Below, in pieces: positions 25,516 through 39,130 of a DNA stretch of 64,000 bases. The notes below the pieces were generated by a model. That model was given only the letters and a program-made list of their open reading frames with translations. It was not told the origin of the DNA and ran no database searches. Both the position numbers and the translations under genes were made by a program. Positions within the stretch are counted from its first letter, which is position 1, and each line of letters begins with the position of its first letter. Origin of the DNA: Chamaelirium japonicum (taxonomy: Eukaryota; Streptophyta; Magnoliopsida; Liliales; Melanthiaceae); the NCBI GenBank assembly GCA_947650365.1, contig CANTAL010000136.1, positions 682,001-746,000 on the forward strand. Reading direction: 5' to 3'.

Positions 25516-28500
25516 CACGAATGTATCCATTCTAATTCATTCGTACGATCCACCCTAATTCCTTCGTATGATCCATTCTAATTCATTCGCACAAATGTAT
25601 CCATTCTAATTCATTCGTACAATCCATTCGAATTCATTCATACGATTCATTCTAATTCATTCATACGATCCATTCTAATTCATTCGCACGAATGTATATA
25701 TTCTAATTCATTCTAATTCATTCTAATTCCCATGAATTTATCCATTCTAATTCATACGTACGATCCATTCTAATTCATTCATACGATCCAATCTAATTCA
25801 TTCATATGATCTATTCTAATTCATTCGCACGAATGTATCCATTCTAATTCATTCGTACAATCCATTCTAATTCATTCGCACAATCTATTCTAATTCATTC
25901 GTATGGTCCATTCTAATTCATTAGCACCATCCATTCTAATTCATTCGTACAATCTATTCTATTTCATTCATATGATCCATTCTTACTCATTCGTACGATC
26001 CATTCTAATTCATTCGCACGAATGTATCCATTCTAATTCATTCGTACGTTCCATTCAAATTCATTCGCACGATCCATTCTAATTCATTCATACGATCCAT
26101 TCTTATTCATTCGTACGATCCATTCTAATTCATTCGCACGATCTATTCTAATTCATTCATACGATCCATTCTAATTCATTCGCACGAATGTATCCATTCT
26201 AGTTCATTCGTACGATCCATTCAAATACATTCGCACAATCTATTCTAATTCATTCGTACGATCCATTCTAATTCATTAGCACGATCCATTCTAATTCATT
26301 CGTACGATCCATTCTATTTTATTCGTACGATCCTTTCTTACTCATTCGTACGATCCATTCTAATTCATTCGCACGAATGTATCCATTCTAATTCATTCGT
26401 ACGATCCATTCTAATTCATTTGCACGATCCATTCTAATTTATTCATGCGATCCATTCTAATTTATTCGTACGATCCATTCTAATTCATTCGCACAATCTA
26501 TTCTAATTCATTCGTTCGATCCATTCTAATTCATTAGCACGATCCATTCTAATTTATTCGTACGATCAATTCTATTTCATTCGTACGATCCATTCTTACT
26601 CATTCGTACGATCCATTCTAATTCATTCGCACGAATGTATCCATTCTAATTCATTCGTACGATCCATTCTAATTCATTCACACGATCCATTCTAATTCAT
26701 TCATACGATCCATTCTAATTCATTCGTACGATCCATTCAAATTCATTCGCATGATCCATTCTAATTCATTCATACGATCCATTCTAATTCATTCATACAA
26801 TCCATTCTAATTCTTTCACACGAATGTATCCATTCTAATTCATTTGTACGATCTACCCTAATTCCTTCGTATGATCCATTCTAATTCATTCGCACGAATG
26901 TATCCATTCTATTTCATTCGTACGATCCATTCGAATTCATTTATACGATCTATTCTAATTCATTCATACGATCCATTCTAATTCATTTGCACGAATGTAT
27001 CCATTTTAATTCATTCATAGGATCCATTCTAATTTATTCGCACAATCTATTCTAATTAATTCGTACGATCCATTCTAATTCATTCGCACGATCCATTCTA
27101 ATTCATTTGCCCGATCCATTCTAATTCATTCATACAATCTATTCGAATTCTTTTGCACGAATGTATCCATTCTAATTCATTCGTAAGCTCCATTCTAATT
27201 CCTTCATACGATCCATTCTAATTCCTTCGTACGATCCATTCTAATTCCTTCGTACGATCCATTCTATTTCATTCGTATGATCCATTCTAATTCCTTCGTA
27301 CGATCCATTCTAATTCATTCATACGATCCAATCTAATTCATTCATACGATCCATTCTAATTCATTCGCACGAATGTATCCAATCTAATTCATTCGTATGA
27401 TCCATTCTAATTCATTCGCATTATCTTTTCTAATTCATTCGTACGATCCATTCTAATTCATTAGCACGATCCATTCTAATTCATTCGTACGATCCATTCT
27501 ATTTCATTCGTACGATCCATTCTAACTCATTCATATGATCCATTCTAATTCATTCACACGAATATATCCATTCTAATTCATTCGTACGATCCATTCTAAT
27601 TCATTCGCACGATCCATTCTAATTCATTCATACGATCCATTCTAATTCATTTGTATGATCCATTCTAATTCATTCGCACAATCTATTCTAATTCATTCGT
27701 ACGATCCATTCTAATTCGTTAGCACGATCCATTCTAATTCATTCGTACGATCCATTCTATTTCATTCGTATGATCCATTCTTACTCATTCGTACGATCCA
27801 TTCTAATTCATTCGCATGAATATATCCATTCTAATTCATTCGTATCATCCATTCTAATTCATTTGCACGATTTATTCTAATTCATTCATACGATCCATTC
27901 TAATTCATTCGTATGACCCATTCTAAATCATTTGCATGATCCATTCTAATTCATTCATATGATCCATTCTAATTCATTCATACAATCCATTCTAATTCTT
28001 TCGCACGAATGTATCCATTCTAATTCATTCGTACGATCCACCCTAATTCTTCGTATGATCCATTCTAATTCATTCGAACAAATGTATCCCTTCTAATTCA
28101 ATCGTACGATCCATTCGAATTCATTCATATGATCCATTCTAATTCATTCATACGGTCCATTCTAATTCATTTGCACGAATGTATCCATTCTAATTCATTC
28201 GTACAATCCATTCTAATTCATTCGCACAATCTATTCTAATTCATTCGTACGATCCATTCTAATTCATTCGCACGATCCATTCTAATTCATTTGCACGATC
28301 CATTCTAATTCATTCATACAATCCATTCTAATTCTTTTGCACAAATGTATCCATTCTAATTCATCTGTACGATCCATTCTAATTCCTTCGTACGATCCAT
28401 TAGAATTCCTTCGTACGATCTATTCTAATTCCTTTGTACGATCCATTCAATTTCATTCATATGATCCATTCTAATTCCTTCGTACGATCCATTCTAATTC

Positions 28501-28820
28501 ATTCCCATGAATGTATCCATTCTAATTCTTACGTACGATCCATTCTTATTCATTCATACGATCCAATCTAATTCATTCATAAGATCCATTCTAATTCATT
28601 CGCACGAATATATCCATTCTAATTCATTCGTATGATCCATTCGAATTCATTCGCACAATCTATTCTAATTCATTCGTACGATCCATTCTAATTCATTAGC
28701 ACGATCCATTCTAATTCATTCGTACGAACCATTCTATTTCATTCGTACGATCAATTCTTACTCATTCGTACGATCCATTCTAATTCATTCGAACGAATGT
28801 ATCCTTTCTAATTTATTCGT
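25515..28820 (+). repeat. Forward higher-order repeat region
   Basis: Satellite only. It has three consecutive 10-bp short units (CATTCTAATT) at about 25,701-25,726, just before CCCATGAATTTATCC, and CCACCC or CTACCC markers near 26,850 and 28,030. Confidence 0.85.
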
Positions 28821-31800
28821 ACGATCCATTCTAATTCATTCGCACGATCCATTCTAATTCATTCATACGATCCATTCTAATTCATTCGTACGATCTATTC
28901 TAATTCATTCGCACGATCCATTCTAATTCTTTCTTACGATCCATTCTAATTCATTCATACGATCCATTCTAATTCATTCGAACGATTGTATCCATTCTAA
29001 TTCATTCGTACGATCCATTCTAATTCATTCGCACGATCCATTCTAATTCATTCATACGATCCAGTCTAATTCATTCGTTCGATCCATTCTAATTCAATCG
29101 TACGAATGTATCCATTCTAATTCATTCGTACGATCCATTCTAATTCATTCGCACGATCCAATCTAATTCATTCGCACGATCAATTCTAATTCATTCGTAC
29201 GATCCATTCAATTTCATTCGTACAATCCATTCTTACTCATTCGTACGATCCATTCAAATTCATGCGTACGATACATTCTAATTCATTCGTACGATCCATT
29301 CTAATTCGTTCGCACAATCTATTCTAATTCATTCGTACGATCCATTCTAATTCATTAGCACGATCCATTCTAATTCATTCGTACGATCCATTCTATTTCA
29401 ATCATTCGATCCATTCTTACTCATTCATACGATCCATTCTAATTCATTCGCACGAATGTATCCACTCCAATTCATTCATACGTTCTATTCTAATTCAATC
29501 GCATGATCCATTCTAATTCATTCATATGATCCATTCTAATTCATTCGTACGATCCATTCTAATTCATTCGCACGATCCATTCTAATTCATTCATACGATC
29601 CTTTCTAATTCATTCCTACGATCCATTCTAATTCATTCGCACGAATGTATCCATTCTAATTCATTCGTACGATCCATTCTAATTCATTTGCATGATCCAT
29701 TCTAATTCATTCATATGATCCTATCTAATTCATTCGTACGATCCATTCTAATTCATTCGTACGATCCATTCTAATTCATTCGCACAATCCAATCTAATTC
29801 TTTCGCACGATCCATTCTAATTCATTTGTACGATCCATTTTATTTCATTCGTACGATCCATTATTACTCATTCGTACGAACCATTCTAATTCATTCGCAT
29901 AAATGTATCCATTCTAATTCATTCGTACGATCCATTATAATTCATTCGCACGTTCTATTCTAATTCATTCATACGATCCATTCTAATTCATACGTACGAT
30001 CCATTCTAATTCATTCGCACGATCAATTCTAATTCATTCATACGATCCATTCTAATTCATTCATGCAATCCATTCTAATTATTTCGCACGAATGTATCCA
30101 TTCTAATTCATTCGTACGATCCACCCTAATTCCTTCGTATGATCCATTCTAATTTATTCGCATGAATGTATCCATTTTAATTCATTCATACGATCCATTT
30201 GAATTCATTCATACGATCCATTTTAATTCATTCATACGATCCATTCTAATTCATTCGCACGAATGTATCCATTCTAATTCATTCGTACGATCCATTCTAA
30301 TTCATTCGCATAATGTATTCTAATTCATTCGTATGATCCATTCTAATTCATTCACACGATCCATTCTAATTCATTTGCACGATCCATTCTAATTCATTCA
30401 TACAGTCCATTCTAATTCTTTTGCACGAATGTATCCATTCTAATTCATTCGTACGATCCATTCTAATTCCTTCATACGATCCATTCTAATTCCTTCGTAC
30501 GATCCATTCTATTTCATTCGTATGATCCATTCTAATTCCTTCGTAGGATCCATTCTAATTCATTCCCATGAATGTATCTATTCTAATTTATACGTACGAT
30601 CCATTCTAATTCATTCATACGATCCAATCTAATTCATTCATACGATCCATTCTAATTCATTCGCACGAATGTATCCATTCTAATTCATTCGTACGATCCA
30701 TTCTAATTCATTCGCACTATCTTTTCTAATTCATTAGTACGATCCATTTTAATTCATTAGCCTGATCCATTCTAATTCATTCGTACGATCCATTCTATTT
30801 CATTCGTACGATCCATTCTTACTCATTCATACGATCCATTCTAATTCATTCGCACGAATGTATCTATTCTAATTCATTCGTATGATCTATTCTAATTCAT
30901 TCGCACGATCCATTCTAATTCATTCATACGATCCATTCTAATTCATTTGTACGATCCATTCTAATTCATTCGCACAATCTATTATAATTCATTCGTGCGA
31001 TCCATTCTAATTTGTTAGCATGATCCATTCTAATTCATTCGTACGATCCATTCTATTTTATTCGTACGATCCATTCTTACTCATTCGTACGATCTATTCT
31101 AATTCATTCGCACGAATGTATCCATTCTAATTCATTCGTATGATCCATTCTAATTCATTTGCACGATCTATTCTAATTCATTCATACGATCCATTCAAAT
31201 TCATTCTTACGATCCATTCTAATTCACTTGCACGATCCATTCTAATTCATTCATATGATCCATTCTAATTCATTCATACAATCTTTTCTAATTCTTTCGC
31301 ACGAATGTATCCATTCTAATTCATTCGTACGATTCACCCTAATTCCTTCGTATGATCCATTCTAATTCATTCGAACGAATGTATCCATTCTAATTCATTC
31401 GTACGATCCATTATAATTCTTTCTTACGATCCATTCTAATTCATTCGCATGAATGTATCCATTCTAATTTATTCGTACGATCCATTCTAATTCATTCGCA
31501 CAATCTATTCTAATTCATTCGTACGATCCATTCTAATTCATTTGCACGATCCATTCTAATTCATTCATACAATCCATTCTAATTCTTTTGCACAAATGTA
31601 TCTATTCTAATTCATTCGTACGATCCATTCTAATTCTTTCGTACGATCCATTCTAATTCCTTCGTACGATTCATTATATTTCATTCGTATGATCCATTCT
31701 AATTCCTTCGTACGATCCATTCTAATTCATTCCCATGAATGTATCCATTCTAATTCATACGTACAATCCATTCTAATTCATTCATACGATCCAATCTAAT

Positions 31801-33645
31801 TCATTCATAAGATCCATTCTAATTCATTCGCACGAATGTATCCATTCTAATTCATTCGTATGATCCATTCTAATTCCTTCGCACAATCTATTCTAATTCA
31901 TTCGTACGATCCATTTTAATTCATTAGCACAATCCATTCTAATTCCTTCGTATGATCCATTCTATTTCATTCGTACGATCCATTCTTACTCATTCGTACA
32001 ATCCATTCTAATTCATTCGCACGAATGTATCCTTTCTAATTCATTCGTACGACCCATTCTAATTCATTCGCATAATCCATTCTAATTCATTCATACGATC
32101 CATTCTAATTCATTCGTACGATCCTTTCTAATTCATTCGCACGATCCATTCTAATTCATTCATACGATCCATTCTAATTCATTCATACGATCCATTCTAA
32201 TTCATTCACACGAATGTATCCATTCTAATTCATTCGTACGATCCATTCTAATTTATTCGCACAATCTATTCAAATTCATTCGTATGATCCATTCTAAATC
32301 ATTAGCACGATCCATTCTAATTCGTTCGTACGATCCATTCTATTTCAATCGTACGATCCATTCTTACTCATTTGTACGATCCATTCTAATTCATTCGCAC
32401 GAATGTATCTATTCTACTTCATTCGTACGATCCATTCTAATTCATTCGCACGATCCATTCTAATTCATTCATATGATCCATTCTATTTCATTCGTACGAT
32501 CCATTCTAATTCATTCGTACAATCTATTCTAATTTATTCGTACGATCCATTCTAATTCATTAGCACGATCCATTCTAATTCATTCGTACGATCCATTCTA
32601 TTTCATTCATACGATCCATTCGTACTCATTCGTACAATCAATTCTAATTCATTCGCACGAATGTATCCATTCTTATTCATTCGTACAATCCATTCTAATT
32701 CATTCGCACGATCCATTCTAATTCATTCGCACGATCTATTCTAATTTATTCATATGATTCATTCTAATTCATTCGTACGATCCATTCTAATTCATTCGCA
32801 CGATCCATTCCAATTCATTCATACGATCCATTCTAATTCATTCATACAATCCATTCTAATTCTTTCGCACAAATACATCCATTCTAATTCATTCGTACAA
32901 TCCACCCTAATTCCTTCGTACGATCCATTCTAATTCATTCGCACGAATGTATCCATTCGAATTCATTCGTACGATCCATTCGAATTCATTCATACGATCC
33001 ATTCTAATTCATTCATACGATCCATTCTACTTCATTCGCATGAATTTATCCATTCTAATTCATTCATACGATCCATTCTAATTGATTCGCACAATCTATT
33101 CTAATTCATTCGTACGATCCATTCTAATTCATTCGCTCGATCCATTCTAATTCATTTGTACGATCCATTCTAATTCATTCATACAATCCATTCTAATACT
33201 TTTGCACGAATGTATCCATTCTAATTCATTCGTGCGATCCATTCTAATTCCTTCATACGATCCATTCTAATTCCTTCGTATGATCCATTCTAATTCCTTC
33301 GTTCGATCCATTCTAATTCATTCCCATGAATGTATCCATTCTAATTCATACGTACGATCCATTCTAATTCATTCATACGATCCAACCTAATTCATTCATA
33401 CGATCCATTCTAATTCATTCGCACGAATGTATCCATTCTAATTCATTCTAATTCCTTCGTACAATCCATTCGTACGATACATTCTAATTCCTTCGCACGA
33501 ATGTATCCATTCTAATTCATCCGTATGATCCATTCAAATTCATTCGCACAATCTATTCTAATTCATTCGTACGATCAATTCTAATTCATTAGCACAATCC
33601 ATTGTAATTCATTCGTACGAACTATTCTATTTCATTCGTACGATC
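28820..33645 (+). repeat. About 4.8-kb super-repeat, copy 1
   Basis: Ordered rare markers shared with copy 2: CCAGTCTAATTC (29,061), CATGCGTAC (29,261), CCCATGAATG (30,565), GCACTATCTTTTC with TTAGCCTG (30,714), ATAAGATCC (about 31,807), CCTTTCTAATTC with CGACCC (32,031), TTTCAATC (32,343) and CGTACTCATT (32,621). The boundaries are approximate. Confidence 0.85.
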
Positions 33646-36600
33646 CATTCTAATTCATTCACACGATCCATTCTAATTCATTCATACGATCCATTCTAAT
33701 TCATTCGTACGATCCATTCTAATTCATTCGCACGATCCATTCTAATTCATTCATACGATCCATTCTAATTTATTCATACGATCCATTCTAATTCATTCGC
33801 ACGAATGTAACCATTCTAATTCATTCATACGATCCATTCTAATTCATTCGCACGATCCATTCTAATTCATTCATACGATCCAGTCTAATTCATTCGTACG
33901 ATCCATTCTAATTCATTCGTATGAATGTATCCATTCTAATTCATTCGTACGATCCATTCTAATTCATTCGCACGATCCAATCTAATTCATTCAAACGATC
34001 CATTCTAATTCATTCGTACGATCCATTAAATTTCATTCGTACGATCCATTCTTACTCATTCGTACGATCCATTCAAATTCATACGTACAATCCATTCTAA
34101 TTCATTCGTACGATCTATTCTAATTCGTTCGCACAATCTATTCTAATTCATTCGTACGATCCATTCTAATTCATTAGCATGATTCATTCTAATTGATTCG
34201 TACGATCCATTCAATTTCATTCGTACGATCCATTCTTACTCATTCGTTTGATCCATTCTAATTCATTCGCACGAATGTATCCATTCTAATTCATTCATAC
34301 ATTCCATTCTAATTCATTCGCATGATCCATTCTAATTCATTCGTACGATCCATTCCAATTCATTCGCACGATCCATTCTAATTCATTCATACGATCCATT
34401 CTAATTCATTCATATCATCCATTCTAATTCATTCGCACGAATGTATCCATTCTAATTCATTCGTACGATCCATTCTAATTCATTCGCACGATCCATTCTA
34501 ATTCATTCATACGATCCAGTCTAATTCATTCGTACGATCCATTCTAATTCATTCGTACGAATGTATCCATTCGAATTCATTCATGCGATCCATTCTAATT
34601 CATTCGTATGATCCAATCTAATTCATTCGCACGATCCATTCTAATTCATTCGTACGATCCATTCTATTTCATTCGTACGATCCATTCTTACTTATTCGTA
34701 TAATCCATTCAATTCATTCGCATGAATGTATCCATTCTAATTCATTCGTACGATCCATTCTAATTCATTCGCACGATCTATTCTAATTCATTCATAAGAT
34801 CCATTCTAATTCATTCGTACAATCCATTCAAATTCATTCGCATGATCTATTCTGATTCATTCATACGATCCATTCTAATTCATTCATACAATCCATTCTA
34901 ATTCTTTCGCACGAATGTATCCATTCTAATTCATTCGTACGATCCACCCTAATTCCTTCGTATGATCCATTCTAATTTATTCGCATGAATGTATCCATTC
35001 TAATTCATTCGTACGATCCATTCGAATTCATTCATACGATCCATTTTAATTCTTTCATATGATCCATTCTAATTCATTCGCACGAATGTATCCATTCTAA
35101 TTCATTCGTACGATCCATTCTATTCATTTGCACAATGTATTCTAATTCATTCGTACGATCCATTCTAATTCATTCGCATGATCCATTCTAATTCATTTGC
35201 ACGATCCATTCTAATTCATTCATACAGTCCATTCTAATTCTTTTGCACGAATGTATCCATTCTAATTCATTCATACGATCCATTCTAATTCCTTCGTACG
35301 ATCCATTCTAATTCCTTCGTACGATCTATTCTAATTCCTTCGTACGATCCAATATATTTCATTCGTATGATCCATTCTAATTCTTTTGTACGATCCATTC
35401 TAATTCATTCCCATAAATGTATCCATTCTAATTTATACGTACGATCCATTCTAATTTATTCATACGATCTAATCTAATTCATTCATACGATCCATTCTAA
35501 TTCATTCGCACGAATGTATCCATTCTAATTCATTCGTACGACCCATTCTAATTCATTCGCACTATCTTTTCTAATTTATTCAGACGATCCATTTTAATTC
35601 ATTAGCCTGATCCATTCAAATTCATTCGTACGATCCATTCTATTTCATTCATACGATCCATTCTTACTCATTCAAACGATCCATTCTAATTCATTCGCAC
35701 GAATGTATCCATTCTAATTCATTCGTACGATCCATTCTAATTCATTCGCACGATCCATTCTAATTCATTCATACGATCCATTCTAATTCATTTGTACGAT
35801 CCATTCTAATTCATTCGCACAATCTATTCTAATTCATTCGTACGATCTATTCTAATTCGTTAGCACGATCGATTCTAATTCATTCGTACGATCCATTCTA
35901 TTTCATTCGTACGATCCATTCTTACTTATTCGTACGATCCATTCTAATTCATTCGTACGAATGTATCCATTCTAATTCATTCGTACGATCCATCCTATTT
36001 CATTCATACGATCCATTCTAATTCATTCGTACGATCCATTGTAATTCATTCGTATGATCCATTCTAATTCATTCGCATGATCCATTCTAATTCATTCATA
36101 CGATCCATTCTAATTCATTCATACAATCCATTCTAATTCTTTTGCACGAATGTATCCATTCTAATTCATTCCTACGATCCACCCTAATTCCTTCGTATGA
36201 TCCATTCTAATTCATTTGAACGAATGTGTCCATTCTAATTCATTTGTACGATCCATTATAATTCATTCATACGATCCATTCTAATTCATTCGCACGAATG
36301 TATCCATTCTAATTCATTCTTACGATCCATTCTAATTCATTCGCACAATCTATTCTAATTCATTCGTACGATCCATTCTAATTCATTCGTACGATCCATT
36401 CTAATTCATTTGCACGATCCATTCTAATTCATTCATACAATCCATTCTAATTCTTTTGCACAAATATATCCATTCTAATTCATTCGTACGATCCATTCTA
36501 ATTCCTTCGTACGATCCATTCTAATTCCTTCATACTATCCATTCTAATTCCTTCATTCGATCAATTCTATTTCATTCGTATGATCCATTCTAATTCCTTC

Positions 36601-38570
36601 GTACAATGCATTCTAATTCATTCCCATGAATGTATCCATTCTAATTCATACGTACGATCCATTCTAATTCATTCATACGATCCAATCTAATTCTTTCATA
36701 AGATCCATTCTAATTTATTCGCACGAATGTATCTATTCTAATTCATTCGTACGATCCATTCTAATTCATTTGCACAATCTATTCTAATTCATTCGTACGA
36801 TCCATTCTAATTCATTAGCACGATCCATTCTAATTCTTTTGTACGATCCATTCTATTTCATTCGTACGATCCATTCTTACTTATTCATACGATCCATTCT
36901 AATTTATTCGCACGAATGTATCCTTTCTAATTCATTCGTACGACCCATTCTAATTCATTCGCATGATCCATTCTAATTCATTCATACGATCCATTCTAAT
37001 TCATTCATACGATCCATTCTAATTCATTCGCACGATCCATTCTAATTCATTCATACGATCCATTCTAATTCATTCACGCGAATGTATCCATTCTAATTCA
37101 TTCGTACGATCCATTCTAATTCATTCGCACAATCTATTCAAATTCATTCATACGATCCATTCTAATTCATTAGCACGATCCATTTTAATTCATTCGTACG
37201 ATCCATTCTATTTCAATCTTACGATCCATTCTTACTCATTCGTACGATCCGTTCTAATTCATTCGCATGAATGTATCCATTCTAATTCATTCGTACGATC
37301 CATTCTAATTCATTCGCACGATCCATTCTAATTCATTCATACGATCCATTCTAATTCATTCGTATGATCCATTCTAATTCATTCGCACAATCTGTTCTAA
37401 TTTATTCGTACGATCCATTCTAATTCATTAGCACGATCCCAAGAATTCATTCGTACGATCCATTCTATTTCATTCATACGATCCATTCGTACTCATTCGT
37501 ACGATCCATTCTAATTCATTCGCACGAATGTATCCATTCTAATTCATTCGTACGATCCATTCTAATTCATTCGCACGATCCATTCTAATTCATTCATACG
37601 ATCTATTCTAATTCATTCGTACGACCCATTCTAATTCATTCGCATGATCCATTCTAATTCATTCATACGATCCATTCTAATTCATTCCTACAATCCATTT
37701 TATTTCTTTCGCACGAATGTATCCATTCTAATTCATTCGTACAATCCACCCTAATTCCTTTGTATGATCCATTCTAATTCATTCACACGAATGTATCCAT
37801 TCTAATTTATTCGTACGATCCATTCAAATTCATTCATACAATCCATTCTAATTCATTCATACGATCCATTCTAATTCATTCGTACGAATGTATCCATTCT
37901 AATTCATTCGTACGATCCATTCTAATTCATTCGCACAATCTATTCTAATTCATTCGTACGATCTATTCTAATTCATTCATACAATCCATTTTAATTCTTT
38001 CGCACGAATGTATCCATTCTAATTTATTCGTACAATCCACCCTAATTCCATCGTATGATCCATTCTAATTCATTCGCATGAATGTCTCCATTCTAATTCA
38101 TTCGTACGATCCATTCGAATTCATTCATACGATCCATTATAATTCATTCATACGATCCATTCTAATTCATTCGCACGAATGTATCCATTCTAATTCGTTC
38201 GTATGATCGATTCTAATTCATTCGCATAATCTATTCTAATTCATTCGTACGATCCATTCTAATTCATTCGCACGATCCATTCTAATTCATTTGTGTGATC
38301 CATTCTAATTCATTCATACAATCCATTCTAATTCTTTTGCACGAATGTATCCATTCTAATTCATTTGTACGATCCATTCTAATTCCTTCATACGATCCAT
38401 TCTAATTCCTTCGTATGATCCATTCTAATTCCTTCGTTCGATCCATTCTAATTCATTCCCATGAATGTATCCATTCTAATTCATACGTACGATCCATTCT
38501 AATTCATTCATACGATCCAATCTAATTCATTTATACGATCCATTCTAATTCGTTCGCACAAATGTACCCA
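33646..38570 (+). repeat. About 4.8-kb super-repeat, copy 2
   Basis: Matching markers lie at 33,880 (offset 4,819), 34,080 (4,819), 35,410 (4,845), 35,559 (4,845), about 36,698 (4,891), 36,922 (4,891), 37,211 (4,868) and 37,488 (4,867). Offsets move mainly by whole units plus 1-bp indels. An extra stretch of about 230 bp near 37.7-38.1 kb, where CCACCC occurs twice 291 bp apart, raises the later offset to 5,099. Confidence 0.83.
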
Positions 38571-39130
38571 TTCTAATCCATTTTAATTCCTTCGCACGAA
38601 TGTTTCCATTCTAATTCATCCGTATGATCCATTCGAATTCATTCGCACAATCTATTCTAATTCATTCGTACGATCCATTCTAATTCATTAGCACGATCCA
38701 TTCAAATTCATTCGTACGAACCATTCTAATTCATTCGTACGATCCATTCTAATTCATTCGCACGATCCATTCTAATTCATTCATACGATCCATTCTAATT
38801 TATTCATACGATCCATTCTAATTCATTCGCACGAATGTATCCATTCTAATCCATTCTAATTCCTTCGCACGAATGTATCCATTCTAATTCATCCGTATGA
38901 TCCATTCGAATTCATTCGCACAATCTATTCTAATTCATTCGTACGATCCATTCTAATTCATTAGCACGATCCATTCTAATTCAATCGTACGAACCATTCT
39001 ATTTCATTCGTACAATCCATTCTAATTCATTCGCACGATCCATTCTAATTCATTCGTACGATCCATTCTAATTCATTCGCATGATCCATTCTAATTCATT
39101 CATACGATCCATTCTAATTTATTCATACGA
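38570..39130 (+). repeat. 273-bp local tandem duplication
   Basis: TAATCCATT followed by TTCCTTCGCACGAATG, CATCCGTATG, CCATTCGAATTC, CGCACAATC and CATTAGCACG occurs twice (TTCGCACG at 38,591 and 38,864). The first copy has AATGTTTCC where the second has AATGTATCC. The start resembles the third repetition of the 4.8-kb super-repeat (CCAGTC at 39,229). Confidence 0.8.
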
